The notes: generated by a model from the letters alone, not told the origin. Numbered from the stretch's first letter, positions 25,435 to 34,099 are shown. The stretch: DNA of 64,000 nucleotides from Flavobacterium hydrocarbonoxydans (GCF_009789235.1 NZ_WSTB01000002.1:434001-498000); one strand, 5' to 3'. Numbers and translations: made by a program.

Positions 25435-25986
25435 ATGAAGTTGGAGGTATTAGAAAAAGATTGTTATTATCATATTTATAATCGTGGAATTAATGGTTCT
25501 GCAATTTTTGAAAATGATGCTAATAAAACTTATTTTCTAAAACAACTCGCCAAATATTCTGAAGATAAAATTTCCATATTTGCTTATTGTTTGATGAATA
25601 ATCATTTTCATTTAGTAATTCGATTAAATACTGAGGAAAAAGAAGTTACGCAAATGTTCTCCAACTTATTTAATTCTTATGCAAAAGCATTTAATAAGCA
25701 ATCAAACCGAACAGGAAGTTTATTTGAAAAACATTTTCGAAGAATAAAATTGAAAGATGAAAATTATTTAAAGCAATTGATAATTTATGTTCATTTGAAT
25801 CCTAAACATCATTTAAATCAAGATTTTCAAAACTTTAAATATTCGTCTTATCAAACCTATCTTTCGAATAAAGAAACAAAAATTGAGAGAGAAGAAATTA
25901 TAAATTTATTTGGGAACTTTGATGATTTTGTTTTTTGTCATAATCAGAAGAATGAATTTTTAAATGAAACATATACTTTTGAATAG
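25435..25986 (+). CDS. REP-associated tyrosine transposase (RAYT)
   Basis: A 183-residue Y1/HUH transposase of the REP-associated class, clearly different from the one at 3316. N-terminal YYHIYNRGINGSAIF is a RAYT hallmark; the HUH motif is MNNHFHLVIR (His57, His59); FNKQSNRTGSLFEKHFRR follows; the catalytic tyrosine is probably Tyr118 in LIIYVHLNPKHH. The length is normal and the frame intact. It is flanked on both sides by doublets of one palindrome family, the standard arrangement of such genes with their cognate REPs, and sits inside the heme gene run. It probably acts in trans on these repeats; no full insertion-sequence structure is seen. Confidence 0.9.
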   Translation: MKLEVLEKDCYYHIYNRGINGSAIFENDANKTYFLKQLAKYSEDKISIFAYCLMNNHFHLVIRLNTEEKEVTQMFSNLFNSYAKAFNKQSNRTGSLFEKHFRRIKLKDENYLKQLIIYVHLNPKHHLNQDFQNFKYSSYQTYLSNKETKIEREEIINLFGNFDDFVFCHNQKNEFLNETYTFE

Positions 25987-25993
25987 TTTTCCT

Positions 25994-26083
25994 CCTGCAA
26001 GGTTTCAAAAACCTTGTAGGTCTATTTTAAAGATTTAGATAAACCGACAATTAATACCTACAAGGTTTTGGAAACCTTGCAGG
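25994..26083. repeat. REP doublet 3 of the RAYT-2 family (right of the transposase)
   Basis: Palindromes at 25994-26020 and 26057-26083, inverted, spacer 36 bases. It begins 8 bases after the transposase stop and ends 13 bases before the next gene. Confidence 0.9.
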
Positions 26084-26095
26084 AAACGTAAAAAA

Positions 26096-26473
26096 ATGCT
26101 CAACAAAGGCCTAAGAGACAACGAAAGCATCCGGATTGACAATGTTCTTAAAACATTGCGCGCTCTTGATTTTGTAACTCAACCTTTGACAGATGGCGAG
26201 AAATTCGAAATTGAAAATTTACTTAAAGAATTCGCTTTAAACATCGAGAGTTTGGTTGATTATAACAATGAAGAATTGATCAACTTACTGGTTCGTTGTC
26301 ATTTAGATTTCAATCATTTAGAGCAATTTGCCGATTTTCTAATGGCTTTTTCTAAAGTTGAAAATTATGATTTTGAAGATAACGCTTTGGCAATCTATCA
26401 ATACATTCAAAAGGAAAATGTCATTTTTTCATTCGGAATCAACACTAAAATAGCTTCGGCTAAAAACAAATAA
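26096..26473 (+). CDS. Small uncharacterised protein in the heme gene run
   Basis: A 125-residue acidic, probably all-helical cytoplasmic protein with no signal or membrane segment. I do not recognise a family; visible stretches include RIDNVLKTLRALDFVT and LVRCHLDFNHLEQFADFLMAF. Its start is 13 bases after a REP doublet and it ends 3 bases before the acetyltransferase gene, so the two are probably co-transcribed. No function proposed. Confidence 0.65.
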   Translation: MLNKGLRDNESIRIDNVLKTLRALDFVTQPLTDGEKFEIENLLKEFALNIESLVDYNNEELINLLVRCHLDFNHLEQFADFLMAFSKVENYDFEDNALAIYQYIQKENVIFSFGINTKIASAKNK

Positions 26474-26475
26474 AG

Positions 26476-27027
26476 ATGAGCTTGACGGATTGGAAAATAG
26501 AAACCATACATGATATTCTTCCTGAGGAGTTTTTCAACCTCATCGACAAGAATGCAACACATATCGAAAAAACCTTTCCCGTTACACTTGCCAATTCTGA
26601 TACATTAGAAAAAGCTAAGATATTTTTAGCTGTCAATCTTGAAAAAGAGAAAAACAAAGAAGGATTTTATTTTTTTGCCAGAGAAATCAAAACCAATAAT
26701 CTAATTGGTTATTTATGTGTAAAAACCATTGATTATCGCATTTCTAAATGTGAATTAGGTTATTTTGTTGATGAAGATTTTCAGGGAAAAGGAATTATTT
26801 CTAAAATGGTTTCTGATGCTCTTAATTTTTGTTTTAATGAATTGATGATGAACAAAGTTTTCATTTGCACTTCAGAAATTAATTTCGCCAGTCAGCAAGT
26901 TGCATTAAAACACAATTTCAAACAAGAAGGAATTTTGCGAGACGAATTTAGAAACGGTGATGGCGAACTGCAAAACACTGTTTATTTCGGATTGCTTAAA
27001 TCAGAATATAATACTCATGAAAGATAA
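26476..27027 (+). CDS. GNAT acetyltransferase, RimJ/RimL type
   Basis: A 183-residue N-acetyltransferase of the RimJ/RimL group. The acetyl-CoA binding motif appears as VDEDFQGKGIISKMV, preceded by CELGYF and followed by ICTSEINFASQQVALKHNFKQEG, the usual GNAT C-terminal pattern. Substrate (a ribosomal protein terminus or a small molecule) is unknown. The last codons (HER, stop) lie in a 17-base sequence identical to the start of hemF, suggesting that hemF originally followed directly with an overlap. Confidence 0.85.
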   Translation: MSLTDWKIETIHDILPEEFFNLIDKNATHIEKTFPVTLANSDTLEKAKIFLAVNLEKEKNKEGFYFFAREIKTNNLIGYLCVKTIDYRISKCELGYFVDEDFQGKGIISKMVSDALNFCFNELMMNKVFICTSEINFASQQVALKHNFKQEGILRDEFRNGDGELQNTVYFGLLKSEYNTHER

Positions 27028-27467
27028 ATTTTAATATGCCTTCTTTAGAAAAAATACTAGAATTTGAATTTAACGATTTGAAACCAGCTTATAAAGCATT
27101 TTTTATCATGCTTTTTTCTATTGGTATCATTTGTATTGTTTTGTATTCTTCTAGTGAAGTAACAATAAGTAAAGGACAATATAAAGATATGTTTGAAGAC
27201 AATTTTTCAGGTCTAATCGTTAAGAAATATATAGATTATGACAATAGAAAAAGTCCTACTTTCAAATTCAAAGATTCGAGTAGATTGAATGGTTATCTTA
27301 TTTTTTGGGAAAAGGTTGAAATTGGAGATTCAATTTCAAAAAATGCAAAATCCAGATTTGTAAAAATTTTTAAGAAAGACACAGTAATAGTTTTTGATAT
27401 GAATGTTGAATTCAAGTATTATGATACTATCCCTGAAAATAAAAATCACGATGAAAGATAAATTTTA
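27017..27467. repeat. 17-bp direct repeat pair bracketing a small gene
   Basis: ATGAAAGATAAATTTTA occurs at 27017-27033 and again at 27451-27467, the second being the start of hemF. Both copies end the preceding gene in the same frame (GAA AGA TAA). The 434-base unit between carries the gene at 27036-27461. This looks like an insertion scar that duplicated the hemF start. Confidence 0.8.
27036..27461 (+). CDS. Uncharacterised membrane-anchored protein, likely inserted
   Basis: A 141-residue protein with one strong membrane helix (about residues 20-40, AFFIMLFSIGIICIVLYSS) and a charged, beta-rich C-terminal part expected outside the cytoplasm. No family recognised. Its last 11 bases overlap the hemF start, and the same overlap sequence is found at the end of the preceding acetyltransferase gene. 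It therefore appears to have been inserted between the two, restoring the overlap. It is on the coding strand of the heme run, so it should be expressed with it. Confidence 0.65.
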   Translation: MPSLEKILEFEFNDLKPAYKAFFIMLFSIGIICIVLYSSSEVTISKGQYKDMFEDNFSGLIVKKYIDYDNRKSPTFKFKDSSRLNGYLIFWEKVEIGDSISKNAKSRFVKIFKKDTVIVFDMNVEFKYYDTIPENKNHDER

Positions 27468-28353
27468 CGCATACATACAACAATTACAGGACCAAATCTG
27501 CGCTGGATTAGAAGCTGTTGACGGAACTGCCAAATTCCGTGAAGATCTTTGGAAACGTCCGGAAGGCGGTGGCGGAAGAACTCGTGTGATCGAAAACGGA
27601 GCTGTTTTTGAAAAAGGCGGAGTTAACATTTCGGCGGTTCACGGAACATTACCCGAAACGATGCAAAAGATGTTTGGCGTTGGCGAAGCCGATTTTTTTG
27701 CCTGCGGACTAAGTTTGGTTTTACATCCTAAAAATCCAATGACACCAACCGTTCATGCAAATTGGAGATACTTCGAAATGTACGATGAAAACGGAAATGT
27801 TATCAATAGCTGGTTTGGCGGTGGACAGGATTTAACGCCTTATTATTTGTTTGAAGAAGATGCCATTCACTTTCATAAAACGTGTAAAACGGCTTGCGAC
27901 AAACACAATTCAGAGTTTTATTCAAAATATAAAAAACAATGTGACGCTTATTTCTGGAATGCTCATAGAAACGAAGCGCGCGGTCTTGGCGGTTTGTTCT
28001 TTGATTATTGCAAAGCAAATGAGCAAATGTCAATGCAAAACTGGTACAACTTTGTAACCGAAGTTGGAAATAGTTTCCTGGAAGCCTATGTTCCGATTGT
28101 GGAAAGAAGAAAAAATTTAGCTTATACTCCAGAAAATAAAAACTGGCAGGAAATTCGTCGTGGCCGGTATGTCGAATTTAATTTAGTTCACGACAAAGGC
28201 ACTTTATTTGGCTTAAAAACCAACGGAAGAATCGAAAGTATCCTGATGAGCTTGCCTCCGCACGTACAATGGGTTTACGATCATCATCCAGAAGCAGGAA
28301 GTGAAGAAGAAAAATTAGTAAAAGCATTAGAATCACCAATTGATTGGATCTAG
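27451..28353 (+). CDS. hemF: Oxygen-dependent coproporphyrinogen III oxidase
   Basis: A 300-residue HemF, which converts coproporphyrinogen III to protoporphyrinogen IX with oxygen. The ATG at 27451 (MKDKFYAYIQQLQDQIC) is chosen over an upstream in-frame ATG because it begins the usual HemF N-terminus. Signatures: WKRPEGGGGRTRVIENG, GLSLVLHPKNPMTPTVHANWRYFE, WWFGGG-type SWFGGGQDLTPYY, and RRGRYVEFNLVHDKGTLFGL. The product feeds the HemJ-like oxidase and HemH. The preceding gene overlaps it by 11 bases. Confidence 0.95.
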   Translation: MKDKFYAYIQQLQDQICAGLEAVDGTAKFREDLWKRPEGGGGRTRVIENGAVFEKGGVNISAVHGTLPETMQKMFGVGEADFFACGLSLVLHPKNPMTPTVHANWRYFEMYDENGNVINSWFGGGQDLTPYYLFEEDAIHFHKTCKTACDKHNSEFYSKYKKQCDAYFWNAHRNEARGLGGLFFDYCKANEQMSMQNWYNFVTEVGNSFLEAYVPIVERRKNLAYTPENKNWQEIRRGRYVEFNLVHDKGTLFGLKTNGRIESILMSLPPHVQWVYDHHPEAGSEEEKLVKALESPIDWI

Positions 28354-28620
28354 AAAAAACTTCAAAACATCAAAGGCTATAACTAGCGAAATAAAATTTA
28401 CGGCTAATAAAACAAAATTTAAAGATTTGACATTAAACTTTTCTTTATAAAAATTATAAAAACTTACTATAAATAAAATAATTGAAATCAAAACGAAGAA
28501 AGGTACACCAATATAAATTAATATTGTAGCGGATCCCACATCTCCTGTTTCAAAATTTGTAATTTTAAAAATACAAATGTAGATAAGTGTAATAACACTA
28601 AAAATTAGCTTTTTTTTCAT
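28333..28620 (-). CDS. Small antisense membrane protein between hemF and hemB
   Basis: A 95-residue hydrophobic protein with about three membrane helices, beginning MKKKLIFSVITLIYICIF. No family recognised. It is opposite in direction to the heme genes: its 3' end overlaps the hemF end by 21 bases and its start faces hemB 18 bases away. The AT-rich composition and lack of homology memory make it less certain, but the frame fills an otherwise empty 285-base gap and starts with a credible membrane signal. Confidence 0.5.
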   Translation of the reverse strand: MKKKLIFSVITLIYICIFKITNFETGDVGSATILIYIGVPFFVLISIILFIVSFYNFYKEKFNVKSLNFVLLAVNFISLVIAFDVLKFFLDPINW

Positions 28621-28638
28621 AAAACAAATATAATAATT

Positions 28639-29634
28639 ATGTTCCCATTACAAAGAGGTAGAAGATTAAGAACCAACGAATCCATTCGTTCTTTAGTACG
28701 TGAAACGACTTTAAGTCCTTCGGATTTTATGTTCCCGATGTTTATTGCAGAAGGCGACAATTATAAAGTAGAAATACCATCAATGCCGGGGATTTTCCGT
28801 CGTTCGATTGATTTGACAGTTGAAGAAGTAAAAGAATTGTTTGATTTAGGAATTCGCGCCGTAAACCTATACGTAAAAGTAGATGAATCCTTAAAAGACA
28901 ATACCGGAAAAGAAGCCTGGAATCCTGATGGATTAATGCAAAAGGCAATCAAAGCCATCAAAGCCGCTTGTCCAGAAATCATTGTAATGCCAGATGTGGC
29001 ACTTGATCCCTACTCTATTTATGGTCATGACGGCATTATCGAAAACGGTGATGTTGCCAATGATGCGACTAACGAAGCATTAGTAAAAATGGCCGTTTCG
29101 CACGCACAAGCCGGAGCCGATTTTGTAGCGCCAAGCGACATGATGGACGGACGTGTTTTACGCTTACGCCAAGGGTTGGATGCTGCAGGTTTTCATAATG
29201 TGGGAATCATGAGCTACTCGGCTAAATATGCTTCGGCGTTTTATGGTCCTTTCCGTGATGCATTAGACAGCGCACCAAGAGAAGCTGATGTTGTGGTTCC
29301 TAAAGACAAAAAAACCTACCAAATGGATTATGCCAACCGCATCGAAGCCATTAAAGAAGCTCTTTGGGATGTTGAAGAAGGCGCAGATATGGTCATGGTT
29401 AAACCAGGAATTGCATATCTGGATATTGTTCGTGAAGTAAAAAATGCGGTAAATGTTCCCGTAACGGTTTATCATGTTTCGGGAGAATATGCCATGATTA
29501 AAGCTGCTGCCGAAAGAGGCTGGCTGGACAATGACAAGATTATGATGGAGCAATTAATGTGTATCAAAAGAGCGGGTGCAAGTCTGATTTCGACTTATTT
29601 TGCGAAGGAAGCTGCGATACTTTTAAAAAAATAA
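28639..29634 (+). CDS. hemB: Delta-aminolevulinic acid dehydratase (porphobilinogen synthase)
   Basis: A 331-residue enzyme joining two aminolevulinates to porphobilinogen. The Schiff-base lysines are Lys196 (SYSAKYASAFYGPF) and Lys255 (MVMVKPGIAYLDIV). The metal loop reads PDVALDPYSIYGHDG, with Asp where zinc-type enzymes have Cys, so it belongs to the Mg2+/K+-dependent class. The cytochrome c gene follows after 4 bases. Confidence 0.95.
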   Translation: MFPLQRGRRLRTNESIRSLVRETTLSPSDFMFPMFIAEGDNYKVEIPSMPGIFRRSIDLTVEEVKELFDLGIRAVNLYVKVDESLKDNTGKEAWNPDGLMQKAIKAIKAACPEIIVMPDVALDPYSIYGHDGIIENGDVANDATNEALVKMAVSHAQAGADFVAPSDMMDGRVLRLRQGLDAAGFHNVGIMSYSAKYASAFYGPFRDALDSAPREADVVVPKDKKTYQMDYANRIEAIKEALWDVEEGADMVMVKPGIAYLDIVREVKNAVNVPVTVYHVSGEYAMIKAAAERGWLDNDKIMMEQLMCIKRAGASLISTYFAKEAAILLKK

Positions 29635-29638
29635 AATA

Positions 29639-30046
29639 ATGAAGAAAGCACTTTTTATATTTTCAGTTTTACTAATGGTTTCCTGTAAAAAAGAAACAGC
29701 AACGACTGATACAACTAACGAAAACAATACAGAAGCCTATTCTGAAGGACAAACTGCTGAAGTGAAAACTCCGGAAGCTCTCGGGAAAGAGATTTTTGAA
29801 GGAAAAGGAAATTGCACTTCTTGTCATCAGGTCGATCAAAAAGTGATTGGGCCAAGCATTCAGGAAATTGCAAAAATTTATAAAGACAAAAAAGGCGATA
29901 TGATTACATTCTTAAAAGGAAACGGCGAACCCATTGTCGATCCAAGTCAGTTTGCAGTTATGAAAACCAATTTCCCTGTAACACAAGCTATGTCTGACGA
30001 AGAATTGAAAGCTATTGAAACTTACATTTATAGTAATTTGAAGTAA
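29639..30046 (+). CDS. Lipoprotein monoheme cytochrome c
   Basis: A 135-residue c-type cytochrome. The signal peptide ends in a lipobox (MVSC, lipidated Cys16), followed by a Thr/Asn/Glu-rich linker and a class I domain with heme site CTSCH (Cys59, Cys62, His63); the axial Met is probably Met108 or Met118. It should be membrane-tethered in the periplasm carrying electrons, and is the last gene of the heme run, before a strong terminator. Confidence 0.88.
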   Translation: MKKALFIFSVLLMVSCKKETATTDTTNENNTEAYSEGQTAEVKTPEALGKEIFEGKGNCTSCHQVDQKVIGPSIQEIAKIYKDKKGDMITFLKGNGEPIVDPSQFAVMKTNFPVTQAMSDEELKAIETYIYSNLK

Positions 30047-30066
30047 ATTCAAAATATATAAAGAAC

Positions 30067-30097
30067 AAAAACGGCGCTCAATTAGCGCCGTTTTTTT
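30067..30097 (+). terminator. Terminator at the end of the heme / cytochrome c run
   Basis: ACGGCGCT and AGCGCCGT form a GC-rich stem around CAATT, with A and T runs on both sides, so it can serve the plus strand and, in reverse, the peptidase gene ending at 30111. Confidence 0.9.
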
Positions 30098-30110
30098 ATG
30101 ATTTAATATC

Positions 30111-32171
30111 TTACCAGATTTTAACTCTTTTCTCTGGTTCAACATACATTTTATCCCCTTTCTTGATTCCGAACGCATCATAAAAAGCATCTACATTCTG
30201 AATTGGTACATACGCTCTGTACATTCCCGGAGAGTGCGGATCAGTTTTTACCTGACTTTTAATAGCCTCATCTCTGGATTTTGTTCTCCAAACAGTTGCC
30301 CAGGAAATAAAGAAACGCTGTTCCGGCGTAAATCCGTCAATAAGACCCGGATTACCATTAGCCTTCAAATACAACTGTAAACCATCATAAGCAGCATTTA
30401 TTCCGCCTAAATCACCAATATTTTCACCCAAAGTAAATTTACCATCAACGTGAATTCCCGGCAACGGCTCTAAAGCACTGTACTGTGCTGCCAAATCATT
30501 ACCCAAAGCTGTAAATTGTTTCAGATCTTCAGGTGTCCACCAATCTACTAAGTTTCCTTCTGCGTTGTAACGGGCTCCTGAATCATCAAAACCGTGAGAG
30601 ATTTCGTGACCAATTACAGCTCCAATTCCACCATAATTTACAGCTTCATCAGCCTGATAATTGTAGAAAGGCGGCTGTAAAATAGCTGCCGGAAACACAA
30701 TCTCGTTATAAGACGGGTTAAAATAAGCATTTACCGTTTGAGGAGACATTCCCCACTCTGTTTTATCAACTGGCTTACCTAATTTTGCTAAATTTTCTGC
30801 ATACGACCATTTTGATATATTTTTCATATTGTCAAAATAAGTTCCGCCTTCAGAAACATTTTTAAGTTCTAATTTAGAATAGTCTTTCCATTTATCTGGG
30901 TATCCTATTTTAATCGTTAGTTTGTTTAATTTTTCAATCGCTTTAAGCTTTGTTTCTTTAGACATCCAAGGCAAAGCATTGATTCTGTTTTCGTAAGCCA
31001 ACATCACATTTGCGATCATTTTCTTCGCTTTCTCTTTTGCTTCAGCAGGGAATAATTTCGCTACATACAATTTTCCTAAAGCTTCTCCGGTTGCACCGTT
31101 GATAACCTGCAAAGCCATTTCTTCACGAGGACGTTGCTTTAAAGCTCCTGTTAATGTTTTTCCGTAGAAATCAAAATTGGCGTTTTCAATATCTGTAGAA
31201 AGAGTTGAAGCAGCTTTATTCAATAAAGACCATTTTAGGTATTCCTTCCAAGATTCAACTTTCTTTTCAGTAAAAGTTTTCTCAAGAGCGATCATGTAGC
31301 GTGGCTGCGCAACGTTTACAGTATCTAATTTTGTCATCCCGATTCCCGCAAAATATTTTTCCCACTGAATAGAAGGTGTATTCTTTTTTAAATCAGCAAC
31401 AGCAGTCGGATTGTATTGTTTTCTACGGTCTCTTCTTTCCACACGGTCTAATCTTGGAGCAGACATTTCGACCTCTAAAGCCAAAATTTGTTTTGCACTT
31501 TCCTTCGCTTTAGCTGGAGATTCTCCAATGTATTGCAACATTCTTGCTACGTGAACTTCATATTTCTCCCGTTTTTCTTTAGAATCTTTATCATCAGAAT
31601 TGTAATAATCTTTATCCGATAATCCTAAACCTCCCGGGCTTAAAGTAACCGAATTTTTATTACTGTTTTTAGCATCTGATCCTACATATACTCCAAAGAA
31701 ACCAAGACCTCCCTGAGGCTGCATTTCGATAAGTAAATTTTGTAAATCTGCTACATTTTTGATAGCGTCAATTTTCTTCAAATAAGGCTGAAGCGGTGTA
31801 ACTCCTTTTTTGTTTCTTCCAACTGTATCCAGAATAGTATTGAATAAGGCAATCGCTTTTCCCTGATCTGTGTTTGATTTGTATTTAGGATCTTTAGAGG
31901 CTTCTTTTAAAATTGCCAAAGCATCATTATCCGTTTTCTGGCGCAATTCATTAAAACTTCCCCAGGAATTTCGATCACTTGGAATTTCAGTTTTATCCAG
32001 CCACGTTCCATTCACATAACGAAAGAAATCTTCGGCAGGACTAATTTTAGTATTCATGTACGAAACATTAACACCTGGTTCTTTGGGTTTTGCATCCTGT
32101 GCCTGAATTGTACCGCAAGTTAGGATTGCAGAAAAAGCACAAAAAACAGATTTGTTTAGTTGTTTTATCAT
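30111..32171 (-). CDS. M13-family metallopeptidase (PepO/neprilysin type)
   Basis: A 686-residue zinc endopeptidase of the neprilysin family, secreted by a signal peptide (residues 1-25, ending GTIQAQ). The zinc motif is HEISH in VIGHEISHGFDDSGARY; ENIGDLGGINAAYDGL gives the third ligand, and NAYFNPSYNEIVFPAAILQPPF is the family substrate region. The C-terminus keeps the CxxW-like ending as VKIW without the cysteine. It cuts peptides in the periplasm or outside. A -7 match TATGTTTG lies on the minus strand at 32198-32205. Confidence 0.93.
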   Translation of the reverse strand: MIKQLNKSVFCAFSAILTCGTIQAQDAKPKEPGVNVSYMNTKISPAEDFFRYVNGTWLDKTEIPSDRNSWGSFNELRQKTDNDALAILKEASKDPKYKSNTDQGKAIALFNTILDTVGRNKKGVTPLQPYLKKIDAIKNVADLQNLLIEMQPQGGLGFFGVYVGSDAKNSNKNSVTLSPGGLGLSDKDYYNSDDKDSKEKREKYEVHVARMLQYIGESPAKAKESAKQILALEVEMSAPRLDRVERRDRRKQYNPTAVADLKKNTPSIQWEKYFAGIGMTKLDTVNVAQPRYMIALEKTFTEKKVESWKEYLKWSLLNKAASTLSTDIENANFDFYGKTLTGALKQRPREEMALQVINGATGEALGKLYVAKLFPAEAKEKAKKMIANVMLAYENRINALPWMSKETKLKAIEKLNKLTIKIGYPDKWKDYSKLELKNVSEGGTYFDNMKNISKWSYAENLAKLGKPVDKTEWGMSPQTVNAYFNPSYNEIVFPAAILQPPFYNYQADEAVNYGGIGAVIGHEISHGFDDSGARYNAEGNLVDWWTPEDLKQFTALGNDLAAQYSALEPLPGIHVDGKFTLGENIGDLGGINAAYDGLQLYLKANGNPGLIDGFTPEQRFFISWATVWRTKSRDEAIKSQVKTDPHSPGMYRAYVPIQNVDAFYDAFGIKKGDKMYVEPEKRVKIW

Positions 32172-32350
32172 TTTTATGTATAGTTTTAGGTCTTACACAA
32201 ACATATTGCTATTATTTCAAAACGAATGTTAAAATTTGAATTATTTGATTTGTAAGTTTAATTTTAGTTTGAAATGAATTAAAAATTAAAAATCCGCATG
32301 TCAGCTACAAAATATTTTCATGAATAAATCTGTCTGTTTTTTTGCATTAA

Positions 32351-33319
32351 TTGAAATTGTTTTTGGAATATTTGTCAAAAGAAAATTTTAAAGTGAAAGC
32401 AAAAATACAAAGTGCCTTATCAGGAAAAGTGGATGCCATCGGATTACCGATTTTGGCTTTGTGCTGGGTAAGTTTTTTTTGGGGTACCACCTGGCTGGCT
32501 TCAAAAGAAGGCGTGAAACACATGCCCGCTTTGCAATTGGCCACCATCAGGCAATTTTTAGGCGGCATCTTATACGTGGGTTATTTTCTTCTCAAAAAAG
32601 AACCCTGGCCAAAAGGCAAACAATGGATTACGATATTGATTTTAAGCATTTTAAATTTTGTCTGCAGTAACGGATTAAGCACTTGGGGTGTAAAATACAT
32701 CAGCAGCGGCTTGGGAGCTATCATCGGCGCCATTTTTCCTATATGGATTGTGATTATTTGTTTTTTTAAAGGTGAAAAAATTGCGCGTTTGGCCGTTACA
32801 GGATTATTAGTTTGTTTTGGTGGAATCTGTATTATTTTCATGGACCACTTAGCCGATTTTTTAAGGCCTGATTTTCAGTTTGGTATTTTTTTATCTGTTG
32901 CTTCTACGATAACCTGGGCGTTTGGAATTTTGTATATCATGAAAAAAGCGGCCAGTTTTAACCCTTACTTTAGTCTGGGTCTGCAAATGCTAATTTCGAG
33001 TTTTATACTTTTTGGCGTTACTGAATCTACAGGTAGCAATATCCCATTAAGTGACATTCCGCTGGCTTCGTGGTGGGCAATTGGTTATTTGGTGATTATC
33101 GGTTCGGTTTTAACTTTTATTGCTTTTATTTATTCTTTACAGCATCTTCCTAAAGAAATCAGCAGTATTTATGCCTATATCAACCCGATTGTTGCGATAA
33201 TTTTAGGCTTTTTTATTTTTGGAGAAACCCTTACACAGGCCATTGCCATTGGTGCTTTGGTTACTTTATTAGGTTTGTATCTGGTGAATAAATCCATCAA
33301 AAAACCTAAACTGAAATAA
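32351..33319 (+). CDS. EamA/DMT-family transporter
   Basis: A 322-residue inner-membrane permease with ten predicted helices and two EamA repeats, the drug/metabolite transporter fold. WVSFFWGTTWLASKEGVKHMP is the typical first helix and the C-terminal repeat has LPKEISSIYAYINPIVAIILGFFIFGE. The exported substrate is unknown. No ATG lies near the start: the choices are TTG at 32351 or GTG at 32393; both leave helix 1 intact. Confidence 0.85.
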   Translation: MKLFLEYLSKENFKVKAKIQSALSGKVDAIGLPILALCWVSFFWGTTWLASKEGVKHMPALQLATIRQFLGGILYVGYFLLKKEPWPKGKQWITILILSILNFVCSNGLSTWGVKYISSGLGAIIGAIFPIWIVIICFFKGEKIARLAVTGLLVCFGGICIIFMDHLADFLRPDFQFGIFLSVASTITWAFGILYIMKKAASFNPYFSLGLQMLISSFILFGVTESTGSNIPLSDIPLASWWAIGYLVIIGSVLTFIAFIYSLQHLPKEISSIYAYINPIVAIILGFFIFGETLTQAIAIGALVTLLGLYLVNKSIKKPKLK

Positions 33320-33433
33320 TTCGGAACCAAATTGCGAATGGGCACCGTTCCAAAATTCCAACATCTTGTTAAAAAGCTTTATTATGAAGGGTTTTAAAAA
33401 GTGCTTTTTGTATTTTTGCACCAAATTTTATTT

Positions 33434-34099
33434 ATGAAATCGCTACTTTACAAATACCGAAAGTTTTTTATTGTTTTAATTGTATTTTCGGCCATTACTA
33501 TAACCTTATTCTATTTTGCTTTAAAACCACAAAAAACGCTTCCGATTTACAATCCGGCCGATGTAAATCCTGAAATGGTAGATAGTACCGTTCAGTATAA
33601 AAGCAAATACCACACGATTGCTGATTTTTCTTTTGTAAACCAAAACGGAGATACGATTACGCAAAAAAATTACGAAGGAAAGATTTACGTAGCCGATTTT
33701 TTCTTTACAACCTGCGGGTCAATTTGTCCCAAAATGACCACCAATTTAGCCGATGTTCAAAAAGCCGTTTTGAATAATCCGAAAATAATGCTGCTTTCTC
33801 ATACTGTTTTTCCAGAAACCGACAGCATTCCGGTTCTAAAAGCGTACGCTATTAAACACGGCGTTGTTGACAGCAAATGGAATTTGGTTACCGGCGATAA
33901 AAAAGAGATTTACAAAATGGCCAGAAAATCGTATCTGGCTGTAAAACTAGGAAGACCTGACCAGTTGTATGATATGGTTCATACTGAAAATTTTGTTTTG
34001 GTCGATCAAAAACGTCGCGTTCGCGGATTTTATGACGGAACTAATAAAGAGGAAATAAAACGACTTCTTGAAGATATCGATTTTCTGTCTAAAGAGTAA
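33434..34099 (+). CDS. SCO1/SenC-family copper chaperone
   Basis: A 221-residue thioredoxin-fold protein anchored by one N-terminal helix. Copper ligands are the CxxxC motif (Cys94, Cys98) in FFFTTCGSICPKM and the conserved His in DMVHTENFVLVD. SCO proteins deliver copper to the CuA site of cytochrome c oxidase. Start at the ATG at 33434; TATTTTTG at 33411-33418 matches the -7 element. The last 47 bases of the gene with 3 more are copied perfectly at 36206-36255 in front of feoA. Confidence 0.9.
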   Translation: MKSLLYKYRKFFIVLIVFSAITITLFYFALKPQKTLPIYNPADVNPEMVDSTVQYKSKYHTIADFSFVNQNGDTITQKNYEGKIYVADFFFTTCGSICPKMTTNLADVQKAVLNNPKIMLLSHTVFPETDSIPVLKAYAIKHGVVDSKWNLVTGDKKEIYKMARKSYLAVKLGRPDQLYDMVHTENFVLVDQKRRVRGFYDGTNKEEIKRLLEDIDFLSKE

